DNA from: Nepenthes gracilis
Taxonomy: Eukaryota; Streptophyta; Magnoliopsida; Caryophyllales; Nepenthaceae
Direction: 5' to 3'
Assembly (NCBI GenBank): GCA_033239525.1
Contig: BSYO01000004.1
Span: 19,506,037 to 19,570,036 of the forward strand
Length of the DNA: 64,000 nt
Both the position numbers and the translations under genes were made by a program. A model generated the notes under the pieces. That model was not told where the DNA came from, ran no database searches, and saw only the letters and a list, made by a program, of their open reading frames with translations. Each line of letters opens with the position of its first letter. Within the stretch, counting starts at the first letter, position 1. Shown here in pieces: positions 1-11,839 of this stretch.

Positions 1-1340
1 GCCGACCGTCTCTCAAAAATAGCTACATCAAGTTGTCTAAAACAATATATGCAGGGTATGGAAAGATCTTCTAAAGACCTAGTATTGATGAGTAGGATGA
101 AATTCTCCAAGTGTTGAATGAGATAATTTGGATAACACTTTCGTGAAATATCTTTAAGACAGAACGCTATTGAGTGATCCAGCGAAGGTTAAGCCGATTG
201 CAAAAATCACAGGCTTATATACTATAGTGGACGAATAACTATATAGAAGGGCTATTTAATACCTTATATGAGTTATCAAACCCTAATGGAAGCCGAATAT
301 GCCATCGGAGAGTTGCATCTTGGCATATACAAAGCAAATGTGATAGAAAAAAACTTGGCCTTTAAAGTCATGAGAAAAGAATATTACAAGACAACCATGA
401 AAAGAGACACCATTAAGTGTGTTAAGAAATGTAGAAGCTGTTAGATCCATGATAGCATCTCAAAGTAGCCGCACATAGACCTCTAAGCCTTGTAGGTTCG
501 CTGACTATTTGCAAAGTGGGAGTTAGATATACTTGGTCTCTTTTCCATGGTGGCTAACCAACAAAAATTTACGATCATCATAGCTGATGACTTAACAAAT
601 AAATGGGAGCCTCCCTTCTAGCCAATATTATACAATAAAATGAAATAAAATTCATACGTCATAGTATCATCTGTAAAATTGGAATATTAGAGGGGTATTC
701 AATTTTCGGGTAAAAGTTTACTAAATTCTTGTTAAGGTTTTTGGTCCACACGTCAGTTTTATACCTGCAAATAAATGGACAAGTAGGTGTAACCAATCAA
801 ATGATTGTCAATATTTTGAAGACCAAGTTAGTAAAGCTACGAGTGTTTGGGGTGAAAAACTCTCCTTTGTGCTCTGGATATACTAGATGACTCCAAGGAA
901 ACCCACTAAGGAGAAACTTTTTTAGCTTATGCTTATGAAACAGAGGTGGTGATCTAGGTGGAAATAGGCTTGCTTGGTTACTGAGTGAAAATTTTCACTT
1001 TAAATAAAAAATTTCAACTCCTGAGATAGAAATTAGACCTCTTAGAGGAAACCAAAGATGCACCCCTCATCATAAGAACAACTTACTAGCAAAGAATCAC
1101 TAGGTATAACAATGGGAAGGTGAAGGAGTTAACAATTGAAGTTGATGATTTGATGCTAAGGAACATTATAGCCACTGATAAATTTGCAAACAAGAATAAG
1201 CTATCTTCAAGGGCCATTTCTAATATCCACAATACTTTAAAATAGAACAGACAGAGTATACACTCAGACCAAAAATGATCTTCCTGTCAAAAAATACTAT
1301 TAGTGAGCTTACAAGTATGTCCTAACCCTCACTCTGGTTT
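1..1340 (+). pseudogene. Ty3/gypsy (Tat-type) integrase remnant
   Basis: This is a decayed 3' part of a gypsy pol gene, read on the plus strand through many stops and frameshifts. Around 290-440 the reading resembles the integrase zinc-binding segment (EAEYAIGELHLGIY, then a Tyr-containing stretch and Cys-rich end). Around 880-960 it resembles the conserved post-core segment (TPRKPTKE), and around 1,040-1,170 the C-terminal segment (EETKDAP..R, then a VDDL motif). The same blocks occur in order at 48,979-50,300 and, on the minus strand, at 43,151-41,937 in this window. The start of the element lies before base 1. It cannot encode a working integrase. Confidence 0.8.
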
Positions 1341-1949
1341 GTACGTATGATGTAAAGGTTTTAAACATTTATCATTAAAGTAGTGTTTTATCCAAATTTG
1401 CATAAATGTATACATATATAAATTGTCATAGGTACAATAATTTGGCCACAACTGACCCTAAGTTAGACAATTAATTTTAAACAAATTCACATGGGTGATC
1501 ATGGTGATTACGCATAACCCCAAGCATGGCCACACAATAGAAATACTCTGGGGCTCGGAGGCTTAAGACCACAGTATTTGATGCCCCTTGGAGAGGTTAT
1601 CTAATAGGCTAGTTGAAGCTCCCTGAGAGTCAACTATAAACATAGTCATTTGGCTATTTAAATTTTAAGGATACTACGTGCATGTAAGTAACGATAAACC
1701 CCTCCATGGGACATGCATTATTAGTTATATGGTCATGGATTAGAGTCTTCCATCACCAGTGATGGTAGTCCAATGACTTAGTTAGGAACAAATTCAGTAA
1801 TCATATGCTCAACTAGTTAGAGCTCGTACACATGGGGTTAGACTCTATGATTTGTATTCAAAGATGAGAACCATTTCTGATTAGATTGTGGTTCAAGCAA
1901 TTCAAAAAATATACATTATTATAAAATATAAATTATCCATTAACAAAGC
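1341..1949. other. Tat element post-pol region, no gene
   Basis: No coding sequence is seen. The stretch matches the region after the integrase at about 50,400-50,960 by eye (for example CATGGCCACACA at both sites, followed by a GGGCTCGGAGG / GACTCGAGGG-like segment). It therefore belongs to the same old Tat element rather than to host DNA. Confidence 0.6.
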
Positions 1950-2556
1950 AATAGAGCAACATTACAAATCAAGGGATGGGGGATTCAGCAGTGTTCCTTT
2001 GACTAAGGCTCGGCCCTAGAGGCGTGAGCTTAAAGATCTAAATGAGCTTCAAAATCTTTAATTTCTGAGGTCATGATAGCTTCAAAGTTTCTCACATCTA
2101 GGTAGTTGAGGGAAAAATCATGAACTATGAGAGAAGCTATTGCCTTCCAAAGATTGATGGTGTTGTTAAATTAGGCATCCAATAAGGGACCAAGCTTTTG
2201 CAAGCGAATGCTCCTCTTTAACTTTTCTATAAGCTGTAAGCAGTTCATCTGCCATCCCTCGACAACCCACTTGGTAGTGGAAGCATGCTGGTTTGCCTCG
2301 ATAGCCCAATCTTCAAAAGAGTTAGCCCTTTTCTTGATAGTAATAATTCAATCTTCAAGCAAATCATTCCATTTTTCTAACTCATAAGCCTTGTGTTTTC
2401 ATTCGGTCACTTCTTTCTCCATGTTGATCAACTTGCCCTCAAGGCTTGACACCTTGGCCTCGATAGTTACAACTCTACTCTCCAAGGCACTAACTATTGA
2501 TGAATCAACACACAACCTCGAAAGGCATGCTACTTCTTGCTCTAAAATGAAAAACC
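1950..2556 (-). pseudogene. Antisense ORF remnant of Tat element (coiled coil)
   Basis: On the strand opposite to the neighbouring integrase there is an open stretch (2,556 down to 2,399) with heptad-like residues: Leu/Ile/Val at regular spacing and many Glu/Lys, as in FILEQEVACLSRL and ALESRVVTIEAKVSSLEGKL. It continues with stops to about 1,950. The position, downstream of integrase and antisense to it, matches the antisense extra ORF described for plant Tat-lineage retrotransposons. The copia LTR starting at 2,557 cuts into it, and the far side resumes at 10,315. The product's function is unknown and this copy is dead. Confidence 0.5.
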
Positions 2557-3379
2557 TGTTGGAATATGGGTTACTTTCGTAGGACCCCATATCCAATTGA
2601 TAGACTGATTAGAGGTTCGACTGAATACTCACATGGGTATAATATTAAGGCGAAGTATTATTATGTTCCTACACGCTTCACACATGGGGCGAGCCGCCGG
2701 AGGGCAACCAAGTGTCAAAATTGAAGGGTGACCAGCTAGATTGCTAAGCCAAAGGGTGACCAGCCAAATTGCCTAGCAGAAGGGTGACAAGTCAAACTGC
2801 CAACGCCGAAGGGTGACAAGCCAGACTGTCGATGTTAAAAGGTGACTAGCAAGATTGTTGATGCCAAAGGGCGATCAGACTGTTGAGTTCAAAGAAAAAC
2901 TAGATTGCTTATACTGAATGATGACCGACTGTCAATCCCAATGACCCACAATAGAAAAGCTCGCAAAACTCCCTTTATGATTTTTAAAAGGGTGTCCAAT
3001 TGAGAGAAAAAATATCACTTGTAAATTAGAGACCAGTGAGTATCGTTAGTAAAAGAAAGTGAAGAAAAGATAGAAAAGAGAGAATAAGAGTTTTCTTACT
3101 CTAAAGATTTCTTTTGCACTCACTGCTACTCGTATCCATTTGATATAAGGAGTTGAGTTCTTATTTTAAGGTTTGTGTAACTGATTTTATATAGCGAAGA
3201 TTTGGGAATGTATAGTCTTATGATTTTTTCTTCTCATTCTGAATAGAATTTTTCATATAAAATTATTTGTATCTTGTCTCTTTATTTTATAATTATCATT
3301 TGTCCACAGTATGTTGTTGTCATTATCGCTTCATTTTTTCCTTTTAGCTCATCTACATTGGCGGCAGTATATCTCAACA
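2557..3379 (+). repeat. 5' LTR of the copia element
   Basis: 823 bp, TG...CA bounded. Most of it aligns with the split 3' LTR at 7,431-7,740 plus 9,838-10,309. It contains a minisatellite in its first third and an AT-rich, T-rich 3' third. Confidence 0.88.
2724..2895 (+). repeat. 28-29 bp minisatellite inside the copia LTR
   Basis: About six degenerate copies of a unit beginning AAGGGTGACCAGC. The same array, with about five copies and different spacing, is found in the 3' LTR at about 7,583-7,725. Confidence 0.75.
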
Positions 3380-3381
3380 AG

Positions 3382-3393
3382 TGGTATTAGAGA
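3382..3393 (+). promoter_or_regulatory. Primer binding site, tRNA-Met type
   Basis: TGGTATTAGAG follows the end of the 5' LTR and matches the usual plant copia primer site TGGTATCAGAG with one change. Confidence 0.75.
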
Positions 3394-3432
3394 GAGGTTC
3401 TCTGTGCTCGCTATTGAGTTTCGTTTGAATTG

Positions 3433-4256
3433 ATGGAGGTCGAGAATAAGATAATTTGTTTGAATGGCACAAACTATGATATTTGTCAGAGTAAGATAAA
3501 TGACCTGCCGTTTGTCAAGACTATGCACCTTCTAGTGTTCACCGCTTAAAAGCCCGAGGCAAATTCAGAGGAGGAATGGAGCTTTGAGCATAAGTAGGTC
3601 TGTGACTATATTTGATAATTTGTAAATGACAATATGTGTAGTTATATTTGGAATGAGATGAATGTAAAGACATTGTGGGAGAAGCTAGAAACCCTCTATA
3701 CTTCCAAAACCAACAATAATAAATTGTTTTACTTGTTAAAACTGATACAAGTGAAGTATAAGGAGGGTATGCCCATTGCCAACCATTTGAATGAGTTTTA
3801 AGGATGCGTGGACCGGCTGAATGGTGTAGGTATCAAGTTTGAAGGCGAGTTGCTGAGCTTATAGTTATTGACAACCCCACCGGACGCCTAGGAGATGATA
3901 CGGATCACCATCGTCAATACTACTCCAAATGGCATAATAACTCTAGAGATAGCAAATGTATCCATGCTGAACAAGGAGACGAGACATCAATTATAGGGGT
4001 CCTCTTCTCACTCTAAAGTTCTAGTTACCAACTCATGGGAAAGAAATAAAGGGCACGGCCCTAAGTATTGAGAGAAGAGTCGAAGTAAGTCTCGATCGGG
4101 GTATCAGAACCTCGAATGCCATCACTATAAAAAGAAGGGATACATCAAAAAATATTGTTACAAGTAAAGTGTAAGAATACAAAGGGCAAGGAGAACAAAG
4201 CCAACAATGGTCGGAGATGAGGAGAGAGTCTCGGTTGTTACCGTTGGTGACCTTTA
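3433..4256 (+). pseudogene. Copia gag remnant
   Basis: Reading starts at an ATG (MEVENKIICLNGTNYD), the usual N-terminal copia gag pattern in which the F/L-x-G-x-N-Y motif lies near the start. It then passes through several in-frame stops. A UBN2/retrotran_gag-like middle (W..L..LY.SKTN...LFYLLKL) is visible at about 3,660-3,760. A decayed zinc knuckle (C-x-H-Y, then H/I and C residues) lies near 4,110-4,170. It should encode the capsid protein, but this copy has at least six stops and cannot. Confidence 0.75.
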
Positions 4257-4277
4257 GTTGGTTATGAGAATGACGAG

Positions 4278-5530
4278 GTGGTCAATCTGACTAAGCACGA
4301 GACCGATTGGGTAGTGGATACTGGTGCATCACTCCATGCCATGTCGCAGAAGGGACTTTTCACATCTTACACTCCTAGTGATTATAAAGTGTTAAGGATG
4401 GATAACGAAGGAATGTTTTGGGTCGTCGATAGAGGTGACATGTCCCTTATGATCAACAATAGAATTCGGTTGTTTCTAAGGGATGTACAATATGCCCTGG
4501 ACATTTTGATAAATTTAATTTCAGCAGGTAAGGCTGGACAATGAAGGATTCTGAAACACTTTTTGTGAAGGGATATAAAAACTGATTGAGGGTCTCTAAT
4601 AGTTGCCAATGGAAGGAAGGTTTTTGGATTGTATGTGTTGCATGCCATCGTCTCAGTTGGTGAGGTACACGTTGCAAGGAGGGAGGACTCCTTTGACTTG
4701 TGGCATCATTGGTTAAGTCACATGAGTGAGAATGGGCTGAACAGTTTGGTTAGGAATGATTTTCTCCGAGGTGTGAAGGAAGCCAAATTTAGGACTTGTC
4801 CCGATTGCAAGACAGGGAAGTAACGGCGAGTTTCGTTCCTTGGAAACTCATCCACAAAGAAGGATGAACCCCTTGATTTAGTCCACACTGATATTTGTGG
4901 TCCTTTCAAGGAGAAGTCACTCGGAGGGACACTGTACTTTATCATGCTTATTAATGACTGTTCAAGAAAGTTGTGGGTATATCTGCTTAAGTCGAAGGAC
5001 CAAGTCCTTGACTTCTTTAAATATTTTCATACATTGGTGGAGAGACATATGGGAAAAAAGTTGAAATGCATCCGAAGTGACAACGGTGGGGAGTACATCG
5101 GAACATTTGATACTTACTATTGGTCGTATAGTATCCATCATCAAAGGATGCCACCGAAGACACCCCAACTGAATGAGGTGGCCGAGCAGATGAATAGGAT
5201 GTTGATAGAGAGAATTTGTTGTGTATTCTCAGAGGCGAAACTCCTTGGATCGTTTCAAGGGGAAGTCTTACAGGTCATGGCCTTTGTCAGCAACCTATCG
5301 CCGAACAGCCTATTAAATGGAGAAGTTTTAGAAAAGGTGTGGTCCGATGGAAAGGTGTTCTATGACCACCTACGAGTGTTTGGATATAAGGCCTTTGTTT
5401 ACATCCCGAAGGATGAGAGGACAAAGTTGGAGTCGAAGAGGGAATGCATCTTCCTTGGCTATGGGAAGGCGAGTTGGGATATCATTTCTATGACCCAGTT
5501 GAGAAAAAGTTCATCCAGTCAAGGGATGTA
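4278..5530 (+). pseudogene. Copia protease and integrase remnant
   Basis: The aspartic protease motif WVVDTGAS is at about 4,305-4,330. It is followed by the pre-integrase zinc finger (LWHHWLSH at about 4,700, CPDCKTGK at about 4,797-4,820) and the integrase core, with catalytic Asp in VHTDICGP (about 4,880), Asp in RSDNGGEY (about 5,075) and Glu in EVAEQMNR (about 5,180), close to the expected spacing. The segment after 4,944 is open for 195 codons. A stop at 4,821 (TAA) and a frame change near 5,450 break the polyprotein. The key residues are still visible, so decay came after a period of function. Confidence 0.85.
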
Positions 5531-7330
5531 GTATTTATGGAGAACGAGATGATTGAAGATATTGGCAAGAAGATGAAGGTCTCTTTCAACAATGACAACA
5601 ATCGGGCTGTTGATACAAGTCTTGAGTCCTTTCAACCAGTGTCGAATCACCATAAGGTTGGTGGTCAAGGCCTTGCCAAAGTGGAAGGAGACTGTGAGAC
5701 TTCAATGCCCGATGGGGATGAGGATGACACTATTTCTCATGATATTGTTGAGCCGGCCGAGATCATCCCACTTCGATGATCCTTAAGAGATGGAAGGCCC
5801 TCTATTCATCTATCGGTTGATGGTATGTGTTACGTACTAATGGAGAGGAGCCTGAAAGTTTTAAAGAAATAATGGAAGATGAGTACAAAATTGAGTGGAT
5901 AGAAGTCATGCAAGGCGAGATGAATTCACTGCATGAAAATCACACGTTCGAGCTGGCAATGTTGTCGAAGGGAAAGCGAGCGCTGAAGAACAAGTGGATC
6001 TTCTACTTAAAGGCTGATAAGAACAATCCACAACCAAGATATAAGATAAGACTGGTAGTGAAAGGTTTCAACCAGTAGAAGGGCATCGACTTTGATGAGA
6101 TCTTTGCCCCAATTGTGAAGATGTCTTTAATCTGGATGGTGCTAGGACTGGGTGTTGTTCTTGACTTGAAAGTCGAATAGTTAGATGTCTGGATAGCGAT
6201 TCTCCATGGTAACCTTAAGGAGGAAATTTATATGGAGCAGTTAGAGAGATTTTGAGTCAAGGGGAAGGAATGACTGGTATCCGTCTGAGGAAAAGCCTAT
6301 GTGGCTTGAAACAAGCTCCGAGGCAATAGTATGAAAAGTTTGAATCTGTCATAGTCGGTTAAGGGTACCGAAAGACTACTTCAGACCATTGTGTATTTGT
6401 GTAAAGGTTTTTAGAAGACGACTTCATTATTCTTTTTCTCTATGTGGATGACATGCTAATTATCGATCAAGATACATCTCTGAATAAGAAGTTAAAGCGA
6501 TAGCTCAGGAAGGCCTTTACCATGAAAGATTTGGGGTTGGTGAAGCAAATTCTAGGTATCGAGGATATTTTGTGGCCGTAAGGTAAGAAAGTTGTGGTTA
6601 TCCTAGGAGAGTTATATTAAGAGGGTGCTTCATTGTTTCCATATGGAAAAGTCTAAGCCGGTGACTACCCCGTTGGCTAACCACTTCAAAATGAGCAGCC
6701 GATAATGTCCTTCCTCGGATGCTGAAAAGGCAAGTATGAGAGACGTACTCTACTCTTCAGTTGTAGGTAGCCTGATGCATGCTATGGTGCGTAAGAGATC
6801 AAACATAGCTCATACCGTCGGCACAGTCAACCGTTTTCTATCGAACCCCAGAAGGGAGTATTAGCCTACACTAAAGTGGATATTGAGATATCTTTGAAGA
6901 ACCTTCAAACTATGCTTATGTTTTGGATAAGACAAGCCACACCTGGTCAGATTCATAGATGCTAATATGGTGGGTTATGTTGACTCTGAAAGTTCACATT
7001 GAGATATATGGTCAAGTTCGTAGGAGGAGCTATCTTTTTGCAGTCGAAACTACATAAGTGCATTGCTCTCTTGACCACTGAGGTGGAGTTTATTGTGGTG
7101 ACAAAGGCGAGTAAGAAAATGCTATGGGAGAAGAAGTTCATCTGGGAGCTTGGCTTCAAGTAGGAGAGGTACGTGCCACTTTGTGATAATTAAAGTGCAA
7201 TCTACCTCTATAAAAACTCCTCATTCTACTCCAGATCTAACCACATTAATGTTTGATAGCATTGGGTGCGAGATATTATTGACTTGGAGTTATTAGCACT
7301 CAATAAGATCACGACAGAGGAGAATGGGTT
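5531..7330 (+). pseudogene. Copia reverse transcriptase and RNase H remnant
   Basis: The RT N-terminal signature NHTFELAMLSKGKRALKNKW is at about 5,938-5,997, followed by RLVVKGFNQ and then a TAG where the family normally has Gln or Lys. The catalytic box YVDDM is at 6,441-6,455. The RNase H part shows NIAHTVGTVNRFLSNP (about 6,796-6,845) and the C-terminal N-H-I-N-V-stop-stop-HWVRDII pattern near 7,229-7,275. Stops and frameshifts occur throughout. Together with the upstream blocks this fixes the order integrase before RT, which defines Ty1/copia rather than Ty3/gypsy. Confidence 0.85.
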
Positions 7331-7430
7331 GAATATGATGATCAACGTACTGCCAAAGGGGAAGCTTAAAGTTTGTCATAGCATTGTTGGAATGTTAGAT
7401 ATCATCCCCATAAGGTCATAAGGAAAAGTT

Positions 7431-7740
7431 TGTTGGAATATGTGTCACTCCTGTATGGGCCCATATTCGGTTGATAGGTCGATCGAAGGTTTGGATGAAC
7501 ATTCACATGGGTATACTATTGAGATAGAGTATTGTTGTTTTCGCATACATGGTGAGTGGCCGGATGGCAACCAGGTGCCAAAATCAAAGGGTGACCAGCT
7601 GAACTATCCAACCAAAGGGCGATCAGTCAGACTGCCTAATCGAAGGGTGATAAGCTGGACTACCGATGCCTAAGGTCGATCAGCTGGATTGCCAATACCG
7701 AAGGACAAACAGGTTGCTGAGTTTGAAAGAGAACCAGACT
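7431..7740 (+). repeat. 3' LTR of the copia element, first part
   Basis: Starts TGTTGGAATATG like the 5' LTR and includes the 28-29 bp minisatellite. A purine-rich stretch (AAGGAAAAG) just upstream is the probable polypurine tract. The LTR is interrupted after AGACT at 7,740. Confidence 0.85.
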
Positions 7741-9832
7741 TGTGACGAACTACGTCTATAACCGAAATTCGGCAGAGTTTTATTAGAAAAACGATCGTTA
7801 GACTGATATAAAACCTGTAGATTAGCTTGTACAACAAATATACAATCACAATACATTATAACACAGGATCTAAAAGCCATAATAAACACATAGCACCAAC
7901 GTTATAACTCTGGGTATAACGTTAGCTCAGACAAGATGCCACTAGGTATCAAAATATTTCACAACAACCTGCAAAAGTATATACATCTATCAAACAGGGC
8001 GAAAACTATACACTAGATACATCATCATTATCATCATATATATGTACATCAATATACATGGTCATCAAAAAGAAATAATACAAAAGACTTTATAAGGTAC
8101 AAATCTACAAAGCTAAGTCCACAAGATCATCATCCAAGTCTTCGTAGCTAATTGACTTCTAATCATTTACCCCGCTCTATCGAGTGTAAGCTCATACTCA
8201 TCTAGAGGTAAGGAAAAATAATAAGGGTGAGTCAAATACTCAACAAATATAATAAAATGAATACAATATATTCAAAATAGAACAAGGGAATAGGAGCATG
8301 ATATATAATGTATAATATGAAACATGAACAAAAATATTTTCAAAATATAAATAATTTTTCATATTTTATCTTTCTTCTCTTAGGGTTTCAAAATATGCAC
8401 AAATTTTTTTATCTTTACGAATCAGAGCCAATAAACCTTACTGACTAAAGGAGCGGGAGATCAAAATCTCGACTATGTTTGCTTCTACACAATCTAAAGC
8501 GATCTCCTTCTATTCAAGACCCAGAGGCAGGCCATCTACATATAATCCCCGTAGATGGGGCCTTAACTGCACGCGACCCATACAGACAATGATCTTTCAC
8601 TATAGTATATTAAGGCATGCTAAAAAAAATCATCCGCTACAAAACACGATGAGGATAATCCTTGAGTTTTTACTGTAATATCAATGGCATGCCAGATAAT
8701 ACTATCGTCTAAAATATAAATTCATGGTCCAGGTTTTACCATTTTTTATTCTTTAAGAGAAAGTCCACGAAATTTTTTTCGCAATGTTCTCACTCCGGGA
8801 GAACAAATTATACACATATTAAATTGTGGCATTCTCTTCGTATAGTTATATAATTTTTATATTTCCTATGAGTTTAAATCTTCACATAACTTAATTTATA
8901 TGCATGAGTATCATAAATTATGAAAAAAAATATGAATTCTTACCGTATTAAGCCAATGCACAAGTTTAAAGCTTTCGGATCATAATTTCCTTCACAAACA
9001 GTTCACACATAATATTTTCGGGGTATAAAATTAAGATTATACAATTACATATGATTAAATACCAATTAAATAAAATAGAATCATGTAAAAGCCCCAATTA
9101 ATTCGGGTGAACAGTGCCAGGCACGGGTTTAGGGTCCCGTATGTACAAAATCAGACAAAACTTGAAAAATCGGGCACCCAATCGGTAAGTAATCATATTC
9201 AAGACATGGGTTTTCATTATCTAAAGCCAAATAATGTATAAAACTTAACATAATCGGTTAAATAAGGTCTGGGCATGGGTTAGGATTTCGGTATGCACAA
9301 AACCATGTGAAAACAATGAATTGGACAACAAATTGATAAATTTTTGTACCCAAGTCGCGAGTTTCACAAAATATGTACATGAGTTGGGTATCGGGATAAT
9401 AATACCCGATGGGGATCAAACGAAAATTAAAAAGAGAACGAAAAGAGTATCGGTGCACTTGCCTCGACCTGATCTATCACTTCTCCAACTAGCTTCAAAC
9501 TCGATTCAAACCCGAGAGCTTTGATTTCTCCTCTCTCTCTTTTCCTTCACATTTCCTCTCTCCTCTCTCTCCCGTTCCCTACGTGAAATGACGCGGAAAG
9601 AGCTGTTAGGCATTTATTACGCGTGCCGGCACATGAGCATCAGCCGGCGCCTAGCAGGCGCTGCCTCTCGCAAATCAACGCCTGCCCCGAGCTCTTGAAC
9701 GTCTGGCAGGCACCCTTGCCGAGGACTCCTACTGCTTTCAAAACTAAATTTTCTACATGAATTAAGTTTAATTTTGATTATATTAGCTTAATTATCCGTA
9801 ATTATGATATTAAAAAAAATAAATACATTATA
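7741..9832. mobile_element. 2.1 kb LTR-like insertion in the copia 3' LTR
   Basis: Comparison of the two copia LTRs shows 2,092 extra bases here. The insert starts TGTGACG, a common gypsy LTR start, and is flanked by AGACT (7,736-7,740) and GGACT (9,833-9,837), a target duplication with one mismatch. It contains no credible ORF. Its right end is TTATA, not CA, so the right boundary or terminal bases have decayed. The best reading is a solo LTR of a long-LTR gypsy element; a non-LTR origin is not excluded. Confidence 0.5.
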
Positions 9833-9837
9833 GGACT

Positions 9838-10309
9838 GCTTATACTGAAAGATGATCGGCTGTTAGTCCTAATGGCCTACAATGAAAAAGCTCACGAAAC
9901 TCCCTTTAGAGTTTATAAAAGGGTGTACAATTGAGAGAGAGACATCACTTGTAAAATTAGAGATCAGTGAGCGCTACTAGTGAGAAGAAGTGAAAAAATG
10001 AGAGAAAAGAGAGTGAGAGTTTTCTTACTCTGGATATTTCTTCTACACTCACTGCTACTCTGGTTTATTTAATATAAGGAGTTAAAATTTTGTATTTGAG
10101 ATTTATATAACCGATTTTATATAGTAAGATTCATAGACGTATAGTCCGTGATTTTTTTTCTCTTATTCAGAAGAGTATTTTCTACGTAAAATTATTTGTA
10201 TCTTGTCTCTTTATTTTGTGATTGTCAATTGTCCGCTATGTGTTATTATCGTTGTTATTTCATCGTTTTTCTTTTGATTCATCTACGCCGGCGATGGTAT
10301 ATCCCAACA
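9838..10309 (+). repeat. 3' LTR of the copia element, second part
   Basis: Resumes at GCTTATACTG, matching the 5' LTR from about 2,905, and ends CCCAACA. The GAACC target duplication follows at 10,310. Confidence 0.85.
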
Positions 10310-10314
10310 GAACC

Positions 10315-11839
10315 TTCTCCTGATCTAGTTTACCGATACCAAGGTTGTAAATGAGCATGTTAGAATAGTTATGAAAGCAATAACCACTTTTTCCAATACC
10401 TCGGCTTAAAACCCAAATTTCTTTGTTTTCTTAACGTTAATTAACTTAAATTAGACTTAATTTTAATATGTCAAAATCCCAAATTGAATTTCATTAACAT
10501 CAAAGTACACTTTAATATACAACCAATGACTCAACTGATTTTAACCCAAACTAAATGTCGGAATATAAATACCGTTAAATGGCATAAATAATAATATAAA
10601 TATCTAAATACATGATCCAAAAACTATATTTGAAAGTGGCTCAAGACTTGACATTTCTCAATTAAAACTACAAGGAAAAAGTATCTAAATTGAAATCAGA
10701 GTATCAAATATTAAAATTTCAACAATGTAGTAAAATTAAACTTAATTATTGTTATTAACCGATAGTCCTTTACAGATATATCCAAACCCTAACAAAAGCT
10801 AGCAATATAAAGCATTAAGATTACATTACAACATCTAAATATCTTAAAAACCCGTCTCCATAAAACCCTCTCACCATCTGAAAATATTTATAAGTATATT
10901 CGAACCTACTAATCTAAAATGTTAGCAACAAGTGGCAGGAATGAGTATAGTATTCAACAAAGTATGTATAATTTTATATGTGGATATATATCAAATGAAA
11001 CATACGGATACGATGTCCAGATCAAAACCTAAAATACCAATAATATGCATTTTTGATAAAGTATGCAAAAACTACATACTAATAATCAAATATGTCAAAA
11101 AATCGCACAAATGCAAAAGTCATACTAAAATAATATGTGTTTATAATTATACGAAATGCAAAAATCGATCAATATGTAAGGAAACAAAAAATATACGAAA
11201 ATCATCTAAGCATATAAAAACCAAGGATCAATGTTGGTTACACTAATAATTGTCAAATATTATAATTTACGTTATGATTATTTTGACATAGTCAAAGGTC
11301 ATATGCTGGCCATATATTATTATTTATGATCCGTGTGGTGGAATGACTACACATTATTTTCTATAGTTACGATCAACTGCTACTCTTTGGACCTATAATA
11401 TTAGATTTGATTTATAAATAATATACTAAGATCTATTAAAATATATTTTGTCAATTCTTTATAATAGTTATTATTTAGTCAAAACTAAAAATTTTACACA
11501 AAATATAAATATACTTATATTTTCTCAAGTTGGAGATACTAATTGCTCTTGTTAAAGTCAAAGTAGAGTTTTCATCACTTTTCTTTCAAATACGAAACAT
11601 TTATGAACAAATATGTAGAATTTAATGATATGTAGAAATATAAGTATGAAAATGAGTGACATGTAGAACATTTATATAGAAATTTCAGTATTTAAATATA
11701 ATTTATATGAATTTAAAATATGAGTTTTATAAAAGTATATAAAATGGAAAAAAGATTAATATACATGCAAAGTAAAATCATATCGAATAAGAAAATATCA
11801 CATACATTAATATTTGAATAACAAATATATTAGTTCTTA
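10315..11839. other. AT-rich stretch, no gene
   Basis: The first 100 bases plausibly continue the old Tat element interrupted at 2,556. The rest is AT-rich with only short, compositionally biased ORFs. I see no splice-bounded exon, RNA gene or recognisable transposon domain. Confidence 0.6.

Larger units (their letters stand above)
2557..10309 (+). mobile_element. Degenerate Ty1/copia LTR retrotransposon
   Basis: The element has two LTRs (2,557-3,379 and 7,431-10,309, the latter interrupted), both starting TGTTGGAATATG and ending in CAACA. The primer site resembles the initiator tRNA-Met type, and the order gag, protease, integrase, reverse transcriptase, RNase H is typical of Ty1/copia. The flanking 5-mers are AAACC (2,552-2,556) and GAACC (10,310-10,314), a target duplication with one mismatch. 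The element sits in the antisense-ORF part of an older Tat element. Its pol reads like the TNT1/Tork group, but I could not assign a lineage firmly. Many stops, often TAG where CAG is expected, show that it is long dead. Confidence 0.9.

Noticed and set aside
10932..11246. 104-codon ORF
   Set aside because: Lys/Ile/Asn-rich reading typical of AT-rich DNA; no start context, domain or neighbours to support it.
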